NCBI GenBank assembly: GCA_014706385.1
Contig: JACGZH010000007.1
Span: forward strand, 69,501 to 133,500
Origin: Phaffia rhodozyma
Taxonomy: Eukaryota > Basidiomycota > Tremellomycetes > Cystofilobasidiales > Mrakiaceae
Direction of reading: 5' to 3'
Length of the DNA: 64,000 nt
Below are positions 47,949-60,857 of this stretch, one piece after another. Every line of letters starts with the position of its first letter. The stretch's first letter is position 1. The notes beneath the pieces were generated by a model. It was not told the DNA's origin. It saw only the letters and a list, made by a program, of their open reading frames with translations, and did not search any database. The position numbers and the translations under genes were made by a program.

Positions 47949-48767
47949 GGTCGCTTTATAGGAGAGATGGAGAGAGATGAGAAACAAACGCAAGAGATGG
48001 ACGATTGAAGTTGGCGAATTGATTAGGAAGCTTTTGTAATGACTTTCCGAAAAAGACTACGAGCTTCTTTCTCTTTTTCTTACTTCTCTTGCGCGCACCC
48101 CACGTACATACACACAAGCATATTCGCACTGTTTCCTTCTACGTGTATGTACTCCTCTAGAAAGGCTTGATTCATGACTTGTTTCTCTTGAACGTTTATC
48201 TGAGCGCAAAGACAAGAAGAAACGGGCTTCTGATCCATCTTCAAGGCATGTGCATTTTTGTATTGATTTTGAAGAGAGTCCTATACAAAATGTCAACCTC
48301 CCCTAATAGACTTCATTGACAAGGGTCGGCATTTATATATCCATCCTGACTCTGACGTGGCCAGATAACCCTAACACCGCCCCTGCTGCGTGCTCGTGTG
48401 GTATCCGTGTTTTTTTTTCCTCGTTCTAGCCTTTCGTGCATCACAACCCCCATACATCTTCGTTTGCTTCTCTCTTCACCAACGCATCTAGATATCCTTC
48501 TTAAACGTGAGTACCCGTTTCTCAAGAGTTCTCGCTCTGAAATATTTGTAAAGAAGAAAGAGAGAAGAAATGGAATTTCGAACGACCAGCAATCACACGT
48601 ACAGATCGAGCCAACTCTTGCACTGTGTTCTCTCCTGCATGATCCAATCGGCCGTTATCCTATATCTCATTGACGACGTATAGAAGAGATGGGGTTGTAC
48701 GTGTTGCCAGAAACTGACTTCATCCATCGTGTCGCTATCGATGCATATGTTCTCATGAACGAATCAG
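47949..48767. promoter_or_regulatory. Divergent OST5/YOP1 promoter with likely YOP1 5'UTR intron
   Basis: No supported gene. A GTGAGT donor at 48507 and an AATCAG acceptor immediately before the YOP1 ATG (48768) outline a 261 bp leader intron (48507-48767). The remainder includes the OST5 promoter (purine-rich near 47960-48050). Confidence 0.5.
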
Positions 48768-50157
48768 ATGTCTGCTCAGCAAAAGCCCCAGGCCGGTCTT
48801 CAAGCCGTACTGAACCATCCGGTCGTGCGACAAGGTACGCACTGCCCATCGCCATCTTCATCATGTACTCTCGCAATCTCTAATCATCTCGACCCCTGTT
48901 CATCATACAAACTATACCTTCGATCAAACAGTTCAGCAGACCGTCAATGTTCAGCTTGCTGGACTCGACAAGGAGGTTTGTCATATATTTACCTTTACCA
49001 AAACGGGTAGTGGCCTGGGTGAGGGAAAAAAAAAGCTTATCGGCCGCTTACGTCACCTCTCTTGTAGCTCTCCAAATACAAGGTTGCCAACGACCTCGAG
49101 GCTCGAACTAACGTCCCTAAGGCGATCTCCTTCATTGGTCTCTTCGGTGTGGTCAGTACAAGTTTGAGGACTCTCTTTGGTTTTGTACAGATACCAAGAC
49201 TGACACCTTTCTTGACTTTTCATCAGTTTGTCACCTTGATCTTCTTTAACCTCTTCGGACTCGCCCAGCCTATCTCGGTACGTTTCTGTCGTGTTCATGT
49301 GAATGAACAGAGGCCATACTGATCCAATGAACGATGGCTCGATCACTGTTCTCAGACTTTGGTTGGTTACGTCCTCCCAGCCTACCTTTCCGTGAAGGCT
49401 TTGGAGTCTCCCAGCGAGAACGACGACAAGCAATGGTTGAGTAAGTATCCTTCGGGGTTAATCTAACCGATGACAGTGTCCGGAAGCTAATTTCCATTTT
49501 GTTTCATTCGTCGTACAGCTTACTGGGTTTCTTTCAGTACTCTCACTCTCGTCGAATCTCTCTTCCTTCGATTGGTCATGTGTAAGTCTAACGCATGCTT
49601 CATTTTGTAAACCGAGCCGGTACTTATTCAATGCCATCCACTGTTTTCTAAAAACAGACTACATCCGTATGTCTACCGAATCACTTTGTCAAAATACCCC
49701 ATAGTGTAGACGCTTACTTGTTTTAAAAATTCCTTGCAAACAATAGCCTTCTACTTTGTCTTCAAGACTACCTTCCTCATCTGGCTCCAGCTCCCCGCCA
49801 CCCGAGTATGTCTATACCCAATTCGGAGTGATCTTGAATCGGTAAATGAGTAACCTTGACTGATCAACATGTTATCTACCTTCTAGGGTGCCGAGATCCT
49901 TTATCACCAGGTGATCTTCCCTTTCGTCATCCGAAACGGTCGATCCCGAAACTTTGCCTCCGGTTACCAGCCCACTTCGACTGCTAACAGTCAGTGCATC
50001 GTATCCTTGTTATGTCTTCGTGGTGTATGCAGCAGAGCTGACCAAAGGATATCTGGTCTTTATCACAGTTCACCGAACCGAGTAGATTACTCTTAATTCC
50101 ACAGTGAAAGACGCATTCTCAACATGTCTTTGCGACTATCCTCTTTATATGCCTTGA
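48768..50157 (+). CDS. YOP1: YOP1/REEP5-type ER membrane-shaping protein
   Basis: Reticulon-like TB2/DP1/HVA22 protein that curves ER tubules. ATG at 48768: MSAQQKPQAGLQAVLNHPVV, then ANDLEARTNVPKAISFIGLF, helices FVTLIFFNLFGLAQ and TLVGYVLPAYLSVKALESPS, the signature DDKQWLTYWVSFSTLTLVES, then a 9-nt exon (49658-49666) giving LRLVM-YYI-PFYFVFKTTF, and LQLPATRGAEILYHQVIFPF. A basic tail follows. The last splice (acceptor 50104) gives the terminus MKDAFSTCLCDYPLYMP, stop at 50157; this final exon is the least certain part. Confidence 0.93.
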
Positions 50158-50674
50158 CCCTTCTTTTTGCCCCTTTTATGGGACCTTACTTTTTGCATTC
50201 TCTTTCCTCTATACGTTTCCATATCTTGCTCCCTGTTCCTTTGCTGTGTCTTTGTTCACGTCACATAACGCTGTTTTCGAGTTTAACGTACGAGAATCGA
50301 CATTCGCCTGATTCATTTTCCCCCTTTTATAACGATGCTTTGTCAAGTCATCCATCAGCAGCTGATGGTGAGAAAACATTGAGGATGAAGAAGTCTATAT
50401 CTTCCCGCTAGTTGTTCGATAAACTAGACGATCAGAAGTTTTTCTTGACAAGCAGCATATAATTCAAGGTCAATGTTGATCTTATCTTATCTGCACTTCA
50501 TCGATAGAAGCGACCACGCGACTTGGATTTGTCGTCCAACAATTGCATGTATCATCAATACCGTATTCATCCATCCGATCATCTCTCTTCCTTGCACGAC
50601 TCTTCTCTTGCTCTTGGAACCACTTCCTTCTTATCATCCTGTCCTGTACTCACAGTCAGTTTTTATTAAAACCG
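50158..50674. other. Intergenic region between YOP1 and ECO1
   Basis: 517 bp, T-rich, tandem genes. Plus-strand open frames (50124-50411, 50473-50682) are Leu/Ser-rich without motifs. No gene supported. Confidence 0.4.
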
Positions 50675-52636
50675 ATGCGTGACATTGCATTATCCCCTCC
50701 TTCTCTTCCCGCTTCATCTTCAGCCTGCGCTCCTTCCTCATCTGTTAAACGTGTCCGGACGTACTCTCGAATCCAACTTGGTTCTCAACCCGTTAAACGT
50801 GTCAAATCTAGCTCGTTAGTCTTCCTTTTACTTCTGGCCTCATCTCGTCGTCTCTCTTTAGGATAGCTGTGCGTAGAGCAAGAAGATAATCAAACATCTG
50901 ATCAAATTTCCTTATATTGAGAAATTCATTAGACCTATCCGTCCAGCCGGACATCTATCAGATAGAATCTTCTCAGATGACCTTCCAAGCTCGCCTTTGA
51001 CGTCGAGCGTGGATCTACCTTCGTGTTCTTCCGAAGATAAGGATGGGTCGTGTCTAGCCGATTCAATAACTTCATCCCCTCATTCTTCTACCGACCTGGG
51101 GATCGACTCTGAATCGATATCGAGACTACAACCCGGATCGACGCCGAAAGTTGAAACAAACATCATGGCGTCTAGATCAGAACCTTTAAGAAACAGAGAC
51201 AAGACCCACGGTCAAATGTCTCTTCAATCGTTCTTTAGACCTGTCTCGACCCTCGGCGATTCTCCTGGGTTTGAATCTCGGCCCGGATCTGAGTCTAAAT
51301 CGAAGCTTAATCAACGGCCGTTTACAACGTCCACCCCTACCTCTATATCAAAAGCAAACAAGCGTTCTACTCCTCTCCAGCAGACTATGCTTTGTCCCGC
51401 TCCTCGAGTGAAGACATGCGCTATATGCCAGATGACGTATCAACCCTTATCACCCACTGATGAACTTACCCATCGGGTTCACCATCGACGGGTGCTCGAA
51501 GGGCTAGAATGGGATGATGCTGATCGTTCCAAGAGCAGCGCGCAAGTGAGAGGAACGAAGAAGAGCGGCTTGGAAGATGAAGAGTGCTGGAGAGTTGTTC
51601 AAGAGGATGTAGAATTTGGAAACGGAAAAAAGAGAGGGAGAGGAAGGGTATTGGTCGTGCTTGGCCGTGGTCAAGGGAAAGTTGGCAAGAAGGTTGGTTT
51701 GCTTTTCTTTTGCTTCACTTGGTATATTGGTATCCAACGTATTTTGTTCATGCTGATATTTTTCTTTCCTCTTGGCTGTGGAACCCCCATCCTGACATTC
51801 GATTTGTTAAGACACAAGCGTTGCACGCCTTGATCGACAGCACGCTCTCCTCCCCTCCTCTTCCAGACTATATTCTCGACCAAACCAAAACGTTCCTCCT
51901 TCTCGGCTCTCCTATTTCTTCTTCTTCACTGTCTTCCAAAGCCAAGTGGGGGGCAGGGTCAAGTACCCGTTCCGATTTAAGCCTAGGTTTAGATATAAAA
52001 AAGCAAGTCGTGTTGGGCGCACTTGTCGTACAACAGATCAAATCTGCCTATAGAGTACTCGAACGGAAAGAAATCCTTAGCCGGCGTCAAGATCAGAACC
52101 AGGATGGCATAAAAGGACAAAGAAAAGGAGAGATGATGGTAGTTGAGCCTGGCAATGACGAGGATGGTAAAGATGAGAGCGATGGTGGCGTATTCTGCGA
52201 GTACGCCCCTTTGCATCCCTTTTCCTTTCTATCATTGCCTCTAGCTCACTTTCCTTTTCTTTACACTTGAATCTTGCCTATCATCATTGTCCAAAGCCCG
52301 ACACCACTTCCGACACAACTAGGTATTCACAGAATACACACAGCTCATTCCGCCAGAAGGTTGGGTATTGCTTCGACCTTACTAGATATCGCTTGTAAAC
52401 ATACGATTTTCGGAATGCAAGTCACTTCTGCAGAGGGTATCGCTTTCAGGTCTGTCTGTCTTTTTTTACCTATGTTGTTTTATTTTCTCTTTTACAAGGA
52501 GAACGTGTTTTGACTAATGGTATGTTCTCATTTGTTGATGATCGATTTCACAAAAAGTCAACCGACGAGAAGTGGGCGCGCGCTGATGGAACGATGGGGT
52601 CAAGGTTCAGTCCGTGTTTTTATTGAAGATGAATAG
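50675..52636 (+). CDS. ECO1: Sister-chromatid cohesion acetyltransferase ECO1
   Basis: Acetylates cohesin Smc3 in S phase to lock cohesion. ATG 50675 (MRDIALSPPSLPASSSACAP), then an intron. A PIP-like box precedes the finger: MSLQSFFRPV. The C2H2 finger is KTCAICQMTYQPLSPTDELT with HRVHHRRVLEGLEWDD. A long insert with acidic and Ser-rich stretches follows. The GNAT part: VLGALVVQQIKSAYRVL, then GIHRIHTAHSARRLGIASTL (acetyl-CoA loop R-x-x-G-I-A), LDIACKHTIFGMQ and IAFSQPTRSGRALMERWGQG, ending SVRVFIEDE at 52636. The SQPT-SG-AL block is specific to Eco1/Esco. Confidence 0.94.
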
Positions 52637-53026
52637 GTTTGTTCCATCCTCCCAGCTTCCACTTATAGCGAGTACGCGCAAGCGCCCGCGCAAATGGATC
52701 GATCTAAATGACCTTGTTGGAACAACATGTTGGATAACTGAGCAGATAAAGTTCCTCTTTTGTATCCATTTCTTACCAGCGGGTTCTAGTGAACCAGGTT
52801 ACGATTGAGGATATATCATGTACATGACAGTCTTTTTTCTTTGTGAAGAGCATAGAATTGATATAGAAGAGAAAATCGTACAGGAGACAGAGGATACATA
52901 GGGGAACAATAGGTACACATAGTAGTCATCATACAACTAAACTAATTCGTTCATTGAAGAGGAAGATGAGGCGAGAAGAAAGAAGGAGAAATACATACGA
53001 GAGAAGGAAGCACGAACAAATTTCAG
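52637..53026. other. Convergent 3' region between ECO1 and metallo-beta-lactamase gene
   Basis: 390 bp; no coding signal seen; probably two 3'UTRs. Confidence 0.4.
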
Positions 53027-54836
53027 CTACTGTACACCAAACTCAAATTTGTCCCCTCTCTCCCAAAATATCACTTCTCGCTTGAGCCAACTGACACCTT
53101 CACCCCCGCTTCCTGCTTTCTCAGCTTCGATCTCGCTCTCCTCTTCCGCCGCTTTCTGGATCTCACTTTTGAAATCTTGTAGTGGAGAGAGGAATACGTC
53201 ATAGTCGTCGTAGTGGATCGGAAGAGTCAACAAAGGCTTTATCAGCTGTATGGGTGATAGAGAGAGATAAAGTCATAAATAGAAGAAATCAGAGTGAGTG
53301 ACTTCTGATCCGAAAGGAGACGGGGAGGAACACCAGGGCAAGGTACGTACTTTGATTAATTGTACACCTTGCTCAGCGTTCATCGTCACCATCAATAAAG
53401 GAAGCTAAGAGGACAGAGGGGGTTTCCCCCAAAAAGTTAGTGGCTCGGATAAGGAAGACGAAGAGAGAAGTGATGGAGGAAAGAAGAAAAAGGCCTGATG
53501 AGATAACTATCAGCGCGAAACGGACCTGCGCGCTGGGTACAGTCGTTCCACCGAGGTGAACGAGAAGCAAATCGACTTTGGGAAAGCGTTTTGGAATTTC
53601 CTGTCGTACCGTTCGTATGAGCATACAGATCGATATTTCGAGTTCAAGAGGGAAAAAAACAACAACAACGTGACCTCTTGAATAAACACTGGATTTGATT
53701 GTGGGTCTTGAACGCTCAAGAGGACCAAATAGGACAAGATTTATAGAGGCTAACCTTGAGTTTGTCAACCATCAAAGTATCCCCGCTGATGTAAATCTTG
53801 TATCCTCGTCCGTTCTGATTGTTTCCTCTGTGCAACTCAAGGATCCATCCCGATGTAGGAGGTACAGCGCCTATGATATCGTTCAAGGTGGAGACTACAG
53901 GACCGGAGACGTGTTCACCAGGTGTAGATACCAATCTAATCGATGGTCTGTGTCGTTCAAATGTTCGAAACGATTAGAGTATTCAGCATGCAACATAAGG
54001 GAACAGAAAAGAACCCAGATCAAGAGAACTGACTGAGAAGATGAGGACGAGGAAGAGACATGAGTGGGGACGATCATTAATTCGTCCCATGTGTCGAGAG
54101 CTGTTAGATTTGTGAACCCCAGTGCTTTCAACGACTCGACGGCATGAGGTGTACTAATGATCGGTAAATCCTTTCTCAGCGCCGACTGAACAAGCTGCAA
54201 CACAACCGTTACATCACATCACCTCAAAAATCAGTATATCTGCAAAACTGACCTGATCAAACAGTTGAGAACGAATTTCACTGACTGTATCGAAATGATC
54301 TTCATGGAAATGACTGAGGACAACAGCATCGATAGGAGGTAGATCCTCTAGATTGACTGCAGGGTTTGTGAGCCTCTTGGCTGTAACACCAGGTCCCAGA
54401 TGGACATGATCACCTGCATGTAGAAAGTTTGGATCTGACAGCACCGATTAGATTGAGTCAGATTTAGAGCGATTCAACACGAGCCAGGTTAGTCGTGTGC
54501 CAGTTGGTGGGGTAAGATCATTACTGGAATCGCGGAAAGAACAAGAGACATACCTGTCATGATCCTCAACCCGGCCCACTCAAGGATAACGGTAGCGGTT
54601 CCTACAAAATAGATGGAACCAACACCTGACTTGCTGGATGTCTCATCATTGGCTTGTAAGTCTTTAGGGACAGGCGCGGATATGTGATGGTGTGTATGGA
54701 TTGGCGATGGAAGAGAATCGAGAGGTCGATGAGAAGAAGCACGAGCATGTGTGTGGGTGTGATACTCGGCAGAAGTCTGAAGAGGGGACAACTTTAGTCT
54801 AGGATCAAGCTCTAAAGTCTTTGCAAAACTCGACAT
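53027..54836 (-). CDS. Metallo-beta-lactamase-fold hydrolase (UlaG-like)
   Basis: Probable Zn-dependent hydrolase of unknown substrate. ATG 54836: MSSFAKTLELDPRLKLSPLQ, a His-rich low-complexity stretch, then VGSIYFVGTATVILEWAGLR, DPNFLHAGDHVHLGPGVTAK, and the metal-binding motif VLSHFHEDHFDTV (HxHxDH). Next LRKDLPIISTPHAVESLKAL, NGRGYKIYISGDTLM with the metal-bridging Asp, FPKVDLLLVHLGGTTVPS, and LLTLPIHYDDYDVF with the last His. The terminus is an acidic helix followed by LKREVIFWERGDKFEFGVQ. All metal ligands are present, so it should be active. Length about 390. It is close to bacterial-type UlaG/YfiR-like proteins found in many fungi. ATG 54887 is an alternative start. Confidence 0.86.
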
Positions 54837-55115
54837 GGCTTCGTTGTTGAGCAGAAGAGATGAAAATGTTGATGGTATACAACCCAAGGATACATCTGTG
54901 GACGGCCATGACGTCGGTCATCTCCTATGCAACCTGCACGACAATCGGAATTTGTGCTATACCTGCATTCAAGTTTCATTAATGTTCTGATCTTGAGAAT
55001 CTACATGTGATAGAATACAATATGTTATACAATTTCTATCCTTTCTATACATCCTCCAAGGAGGAAACAAGAACCTCAGGAGGAATGCTTATAGACAAGA
55101 GAGCCGAAGAGGATC

Positions 55116-56213
55116 TCATGCTGTGATCCCAGCGAATGACCATCGACCAGACCCCTCAACTATCTCCTTAACGCCCCTAGCTTTCAACCACTCTCTGACC
55201 GTCTCGATCTCTACGTCAGTCCTAAATCCCAACGCATCCTTTATGAAAGTCTCTGGACATTCCTTATAGGCTGTTCTCAGAATTGCCCATGCTCCTTCGC
55301 GCCATTGAAGCAAACCAAGGTCCAATGTTCGCTGGATCAATATATCAAGATTACTGGACCGGATCTGCTTCTCGTCGGACAAGGATGTTTGTTCTGGTGA
55401 TAAAGAACGAGAATTAAAGAGAGAAAATAGTCTCCGGTACGAGCTCGAGTTCGAAAGAGACCAGATGCGGAGAGGTAATTGAAGAGTATTTGGTTCGAGG
55501 CTTTGCTTGAATTTTGAGGGAAAGGATCGAAGAATGGATAAAAACGCAGGAGGCGATCGAAGATAGGACAGTTGATATATCAGGTATATCTGAACGTAAA
55601 GACTCCGTCCATCCGTGTCTAAATTCTCGGTTGAATGGGCCGGCTTGGAGGCCAAGTACAAGTCTGGAATGAGCTTTGACAATGAAGAGACGAGCTGTGC
55701 GTGATCGGTGATCAACAATGCTAATCTCGCAGACGTTTCATAGACCTCTACAGAGAATTTGTCGGTCCTTCTTGAAGCAATCAGTCCTTCTCGGAGTTTC
55801 CGAAAAAGAAGAAGAATGTCGGTGATTGAATAGAAGAGATCTCTCTCATCCCTGGAAATTGTCCGAAAGGATTGCTGAAACGCAGGGTATTTCTCATATA
55901 GCTTTGTCAACTGCCCTAACCAGACCCAGTGTTTCCGAACAAGATGAGTCAGACAGATATGCCACGAAGACAACACAAGATAGAATATCATCAGCATACA
56001 AACCTTTGACTGAATGAACGCTCTAAAAGACTCTTGGGTGGAATAATGGGTGAGGGCGTCTTCATTTGGAGCATGTCCACCAGAGCGTGAGATCGAAGCG
56101 ATATGTTCCATCGATGGAGCTGCAGCAACATTGATAGCAGCAGTACGTTTCATACTCGCAACACTCTCCACCCTATCCTCCTTCCTTCTATGCGGTGGTC
56201 TGTATGCTGCCAT
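55116..56213 (-). CDS. SAC3/GANP (PCI-type) domain protein, THP3/SAC3D1-like
   Basis: Helical-repeat protein likely linked to mRNA or proteasome-lid-like complexes. Seen: MAAYRPPHRRKEDRVESVAS, an intron near 55915-56010, QLTKLYEKYPAFQQSFRTIS, FSVEVYETSARLALLITDHA (typical of SAC3/GANP 'Y E x x A R x A L x x x D' helix), LVSSLSKLIPDLYLASKP, SLYVQIYLIYQLSYLRSPPA, SSYRRLFSLFNSRSL, and a winged-helix end, LQWREGAWAILRTAYKECPE and VEIETVREWLKARGV. The family call rests on these patterns, not on an exact match. ATG 56255 is an in-frame alternative. The divergent SEC26 starts about 230 bp away. Confidence 0.6.
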   Translation of the reverse strand: MAAYRPPHRRKEDRVESVASMKRTAAINVAAAPSMEHIASISRSGGHAPNEDALTHYSTQESFRAFIQSKVCMLMIFYLVLSSWHICLTHLVRKHWVWLGQLTKLYEKYPAFQQSFRTISRDERDLFYSITDILLLFRKLREGLIASRRTDKFSVEVYETSARLALLITDHAQLVSSLSKLIPDLYLASKPAHSTENLDTDGRSLYVQIYLIYQLSYLRSPPAFLSILRSFPSKFKQSLEPNTLQLPLRIWSLSNSSSYRRLFSLFNSRSLSPEQTSLSDEKQIRSSNLDILIQRTLDLGLLQWREGAWAILRTAYKECPETFIKDALGFRTDVEIETVREWLKARGVKEIVEGSGRWSFAGITA

Positions 56214-56441
56214 GGCTGATGGATGGGCGAATGTCGCTACCAAGATTGAGGCCATAGGGCTGTAGTGGGTGAACTGTTAGCTAAGTATTCGGGTAAAATA
56301 TCTGAATACTTATTCAACGCCCCCGACCTTTTCTCATCCCTGCCATCTCTTGTGTTTTTGGCCTTTTCATCCATCTCCCATAGCGACCAAGCATCCTTTG
56401 AACCTCTACAACCTTCATTCTCTCTCTTCTTGTGTAGAACG

Positions 56442-59400
56442 ATGAGTACAGTCGACCCAACAGCATACACAGTCGTCACGAACGAAGGAAGAAATGAATC
56501 GCCTTCGTTCCAAGAGCTCAGGCAGGCACTCGAAAAGGGTTCCGATCAGCTCAAGTTAGATACCCTTACCCAGATCATTGTGTCCACTTTGAATGGAAAC
56601 CCTCAGCCAAACTTGTTGATGCCCATCATCCAGTTCGTTCTGCCGAACCGGAACAAGCAGATAAAGAAGATGCTTGCCTTCTATTGGGAGTGAGTTAATT
56701 TCTATATCGCTTTTGCTTTGTCTTACGTGTTCTCTGCAAACCAAACCTAAACTCTGACCACTCACTTGACACCATCTCCTCAACGCCCTACCCAATAGAA
56801 TCTGCCCCAAGTTAGACGAGAATGGTAAACTCAAACAAGAAATGATCCTTGTCTGGTAAGGTCCCATGTTGCTTTCGTCGATTGCCTTGCTCTTCACTAG
56901 ATCTCAGTCTCGAGACTCACGAGATAACCTTCTTGATCATAACAAACAGCAACGCCATCCGAAACGATTTGGTGAGTACAACATCTTTGTTCAGTATGTT
57001 TCAAGGTTCTAGTTAGCGAAAGCTGATACTCTTGACCGTACGTTATTCTCATAGCAACATCCCAACGAGTACATCCGAGGAGGAACTCTTCGGGCTGTTC
57101 AAAAGCTTCAAGAAGCAGAGCTCCTCGAGCCTTTGGTCCCTACTGTCCGAAGCTGCATGGTTCGTTCTCCTCTTCTGTTAACCTAGAGAACAAATTACAG
57201 GGACTAACGTATAGAAGTATATGGCCATTGTTCTGCTCGTTATAGGAGCACCGACATCCCTACGTCCGAAAAAACGCGGTCTTCACCGTGTACTCCATCT
57301 TCAAAACCCATGAGCACCTGATCCCTGATGCTCCCGAAATTCTCCTCACCTTCCTCGCGGCTGTCAGTCAAACATGGGCCTTGTTTACTCTTCAGGCTGT
57401 CATAGCCTTGTGCACATCACTTATTGTTCATTTCTTACCCCGTTATACAGGAATCCGACCCGACCTGTCGTCGAAACGCGTTTGTGTCGCTCTGCAATAT
57501 CGCTCAACCTCGAGCTGTCGAGTATTTGTTGTCTATCTTTGACGAAATTTCTAGTCTGGATGAGTTGATGCAACTCGCCGTTATCGACCTCGTCCGACGG
57601 GACGCCCGGTCCGACTCTCCTCACCGAGCAAAGTGGATCCGAACGATATTCGAGCTCCTTACCGCCTCATCCTCCACTGTAAAATATGAGGCCGCAACCT
57701 CGTTGACTACTTTGACGTCCAATCCGGCAGCCGTCAAGGCCGCTGCCGGTACCTTCCTCGAGCTTTGCGTAAAGGAGGCTGACAACAATGTCAAGTTAAT
57801 CGTTCTCGAAAGGGTCAACGCGCTCAGAATCAAACACGAGTTTGTACTCGATAGTTTGGTAATGGATGTCATGCGAGTCCTCAACTCGGCTGCTGGAGGA
57901 GGTGATATGGAAGTCAAGCGAAAGGCGCTCGCTTTGGCATTAGAACTTGTCTCCGGAAGAAACGTCGGAGAGGTCGTCGCGGTGCTGAAGAAGCAGTTGA
58001 TCAACACTCAGGAGGAAAAGGGCGATGAGAAGGTACGTTTCGACCCTTCTCAATTTGTCTTCAGAGGTCATGATATTTAATCGTGGTTTTCTCTCCGTCG
58101 TGGCTCGTAGAACCTCGAGTACAGACAGCTTTTGATCCAATCCATTCACTCGTGCGCGATCCGGTTCTCTGAGGTCGCTGCGTCGGTAGTGCATGTGTTG
58201 ATGGAGTTCATCGGAGACGCCGGAAACTCTTCGGCAGTGGACGTTATTTCTTTCGTTCGGTTCGTAGAAAGTTGCAAATCACATCCTTCCTTTGAAGCGT
58301 GTGCCAAAGCTAACGTTGATTCTGCGGCGACCGTATGATACAGAGAGGTTGTGGAGAAATTCCCCAAGCTTCGACAGTCAATCGTAGCCAAGCTCTTGGA
58401 GACTATCAGTGACGTCAAGTCTGGCAAGGTCTTCCGAGGCGCTTTGTGGATTATCGGAGAATACTGTGCAGAGACCGAGGGTTTGTCATCTCTTCTCTGT
58501 TCTTAAAAAATCCTGAGACTGTAATGACAAGAGGATTGACCGTGTTTGCTTCAAAATTAATAAACAAATTCAAAACAGATATTGACTCCGCTTTCCAAGC
58601 TATCCGAAAGATCATCGGAGAGGTTCCTATTCTTGCCTCGGAGCAGGTTCGTGCCGTATTTTTCCGCTTTCAATTGGCTCATTCCTGACTCTTCACATCC
58701 TGAATCTCTACCACGTTTACTCTATGTGGTTTCACATCTTACCCCTATACGCAACCTATCGTAGCGAGCTTTGGACGAGATTGACGGACCTGACGAGCCA
58801 ACTGGTCCGGTAGAGCACAAGCCCTCAACGACGACCAGGGTTCTTGCCGATGGGACGTACGCGACTGAGACTGTCTATTCTAGTTCTTTATTGGAGAAGG
58901 AGAAGATCGCCAAGATAAGGGCTAAGGCTGCTGCTCCTCTCAGATGTTCGTCTTTCCGATCCCTTTGTTCGGTAAGATACCTGGCTAGGCTAACCCGTTC
59001 AACTCTCTATCAACGTTGATAGCTTTAATCCTGGCTGGAGATTTCTACACTGGATCGGTATTGTCATCAAGCATCGTCAAGCTCGTGCTAAGATTTCACG
59101 AGAAATCCTCGGATATCAAGGCCGTCAATGCGCTTCGAGCCGAGGTAAGAACGTTCCTTATCTTGTTCTGTGCGACAAGTGTTACGAACTATGTTGAATT
59201 GTTTCTCTGTGCGTCTCGGTTATCGTTTCCGACTCTTTCTAGGCCATGTTGATCATGGCTTCCATCATTCGAGTCGGTCAATCAAAGTTTGTTGCCGTGC
59301 CGATCGACGAGGATTCTCAAGAGCGAATCCTGAACTGCATCCGAACGATCGCTGAGTTGGCTGAGAGCCGACCCGCAAACGAACTCTTCTTAGCAGATAC

Positions 59401-60857
59401 TAAGGCGGCTTATGCAAAAATGGTCAAGGCGGCGGCGAGTAAGGTCGAGGAGAGGAAGAGGAAAGAGAACAAGTTGGTACAGATTCAGGTGGATGATTCG
59501 ATTTCATTCAGACAATTCTCAAAGAAGGCTACTGGCGGGGATGCTGATGAGGTGAGTTTCGCTTTTCTGTGCTTCTTTTATTTGAGCTTGAATGTTATGA
59601 TGCTCAACAAGATCTTTTCCCTTTGTGTCCTGGCCATTTTTGTATGACTCTAGCTCGAGACTGATTTGATCCGGGCTACCGGCGCGGCCGACATCAAGGA
59701 TGACTTTATCTCCAAGTTGAGCAAGGTTATCCAACTTACTGGTAAGCTTTATTGAGCGAATCCTTGAGATTATCCTTAAGAAAAGAGCACTGAGCTTCTA
59801 TATTGGGAAATACTAGGTTTCTCCGATCCTGTTTATTCTGAGGCTGTCGTTACTGTCCATGGTTTCGATATCAATCTTGGTAAGCATCTCTTGTTCTCTC
59901 AGCATGTTGTGTGCACATCAATGACTGACCGATTTCTCTCAAATACCTAGACGTCTTAATCGTGAACCAGACGCAGGAGACTCTTCAGAATCTATCGGTC
60001 GAGTTTGCGACGTTGGGCGACCTTAAAGTCGTTGAGCGTGCCTCAACCCATACTCTCGCCCCCCACGGTTTCCTCTCTCTCAAGTCGACCATCAAGGTAT
60101 CTTCGACCGAGACGGGTGTGATCTTTGGAAACATTGTATACGATGGCCAGAGTGCGAGTGAGCCGAGCTCAAACGTGGTGCTCAGCGATATTCACATCGA
60201 TATCATGGAGTACATCAAACCCGGAACGTGTACTGAGACTCAGTTTAGGAGCATGTGGACCGAGTTCGAGTGGGAGAACTTCCTGAGGATCACTACTTCC
60301 ATCACGTACGTTCGATCTTCTCTTTCCGCCTGTTGTTTTTCAAAAGGATTGTTTCTGATTTAAATTTCTCGATCTTCGACACGAGGTGAAATAGTGATTT
60401 GCGAGTGGCGATGAACCGAATCGCGAGCTGTACAAATATGTCGACTTTGACATCCGATGCTTACCTTTCTGGAGACTGCAACTTCATTGCCGCCAATCTA
60501 TACGCCCGATCAATCTTTGGTCCGTTCTTCTCTTCTCTCTGTTCCTCAAAATTGACTTATGACAATCGGTCTGACTCATCAATTTTTCTGTCATACAAAA
60601 CAATCAGGCGAGGACGCACTGGCAAACTTGTCATTGGAGAAATCAGACGATGGTATTGTCTCGGGACATGTTAGAATCCGATCCAAGACGCAGGGTATTG
60701 CTCTTAGTCTCGGAGAAAAAATAACGGCCTGTATGTTTTCTTCATCACTTTCGGTTTGCATCTGCTTCATATCGACTGACTTCCTTTCTCTGCCTTGCGT
60801 TGAACTCATCGTCAAATTCGACTCCACTTTACAGCTATGAAGGTTGCCTCGCCTTGA
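56442..60857 (+). CDS. SEC26: Coatomer subunit beta (beta-COP, SEC26)
   Basis: COPI coat subunit for Golgi-to-ER retrograde transport. [20 protein letters not shown] at 56442; adaptin-like HEAT blocks [143 protein letters not shown] and [20 protein letters not shown]. The appendage domain is [80 protein letters not shown] and [20 protein letters not shown]. Best terminus uses an exon at 60835 ending MKVASP; a longer one reaching 61009 is less like the family. About 960 residues. Confidence 0.97.
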
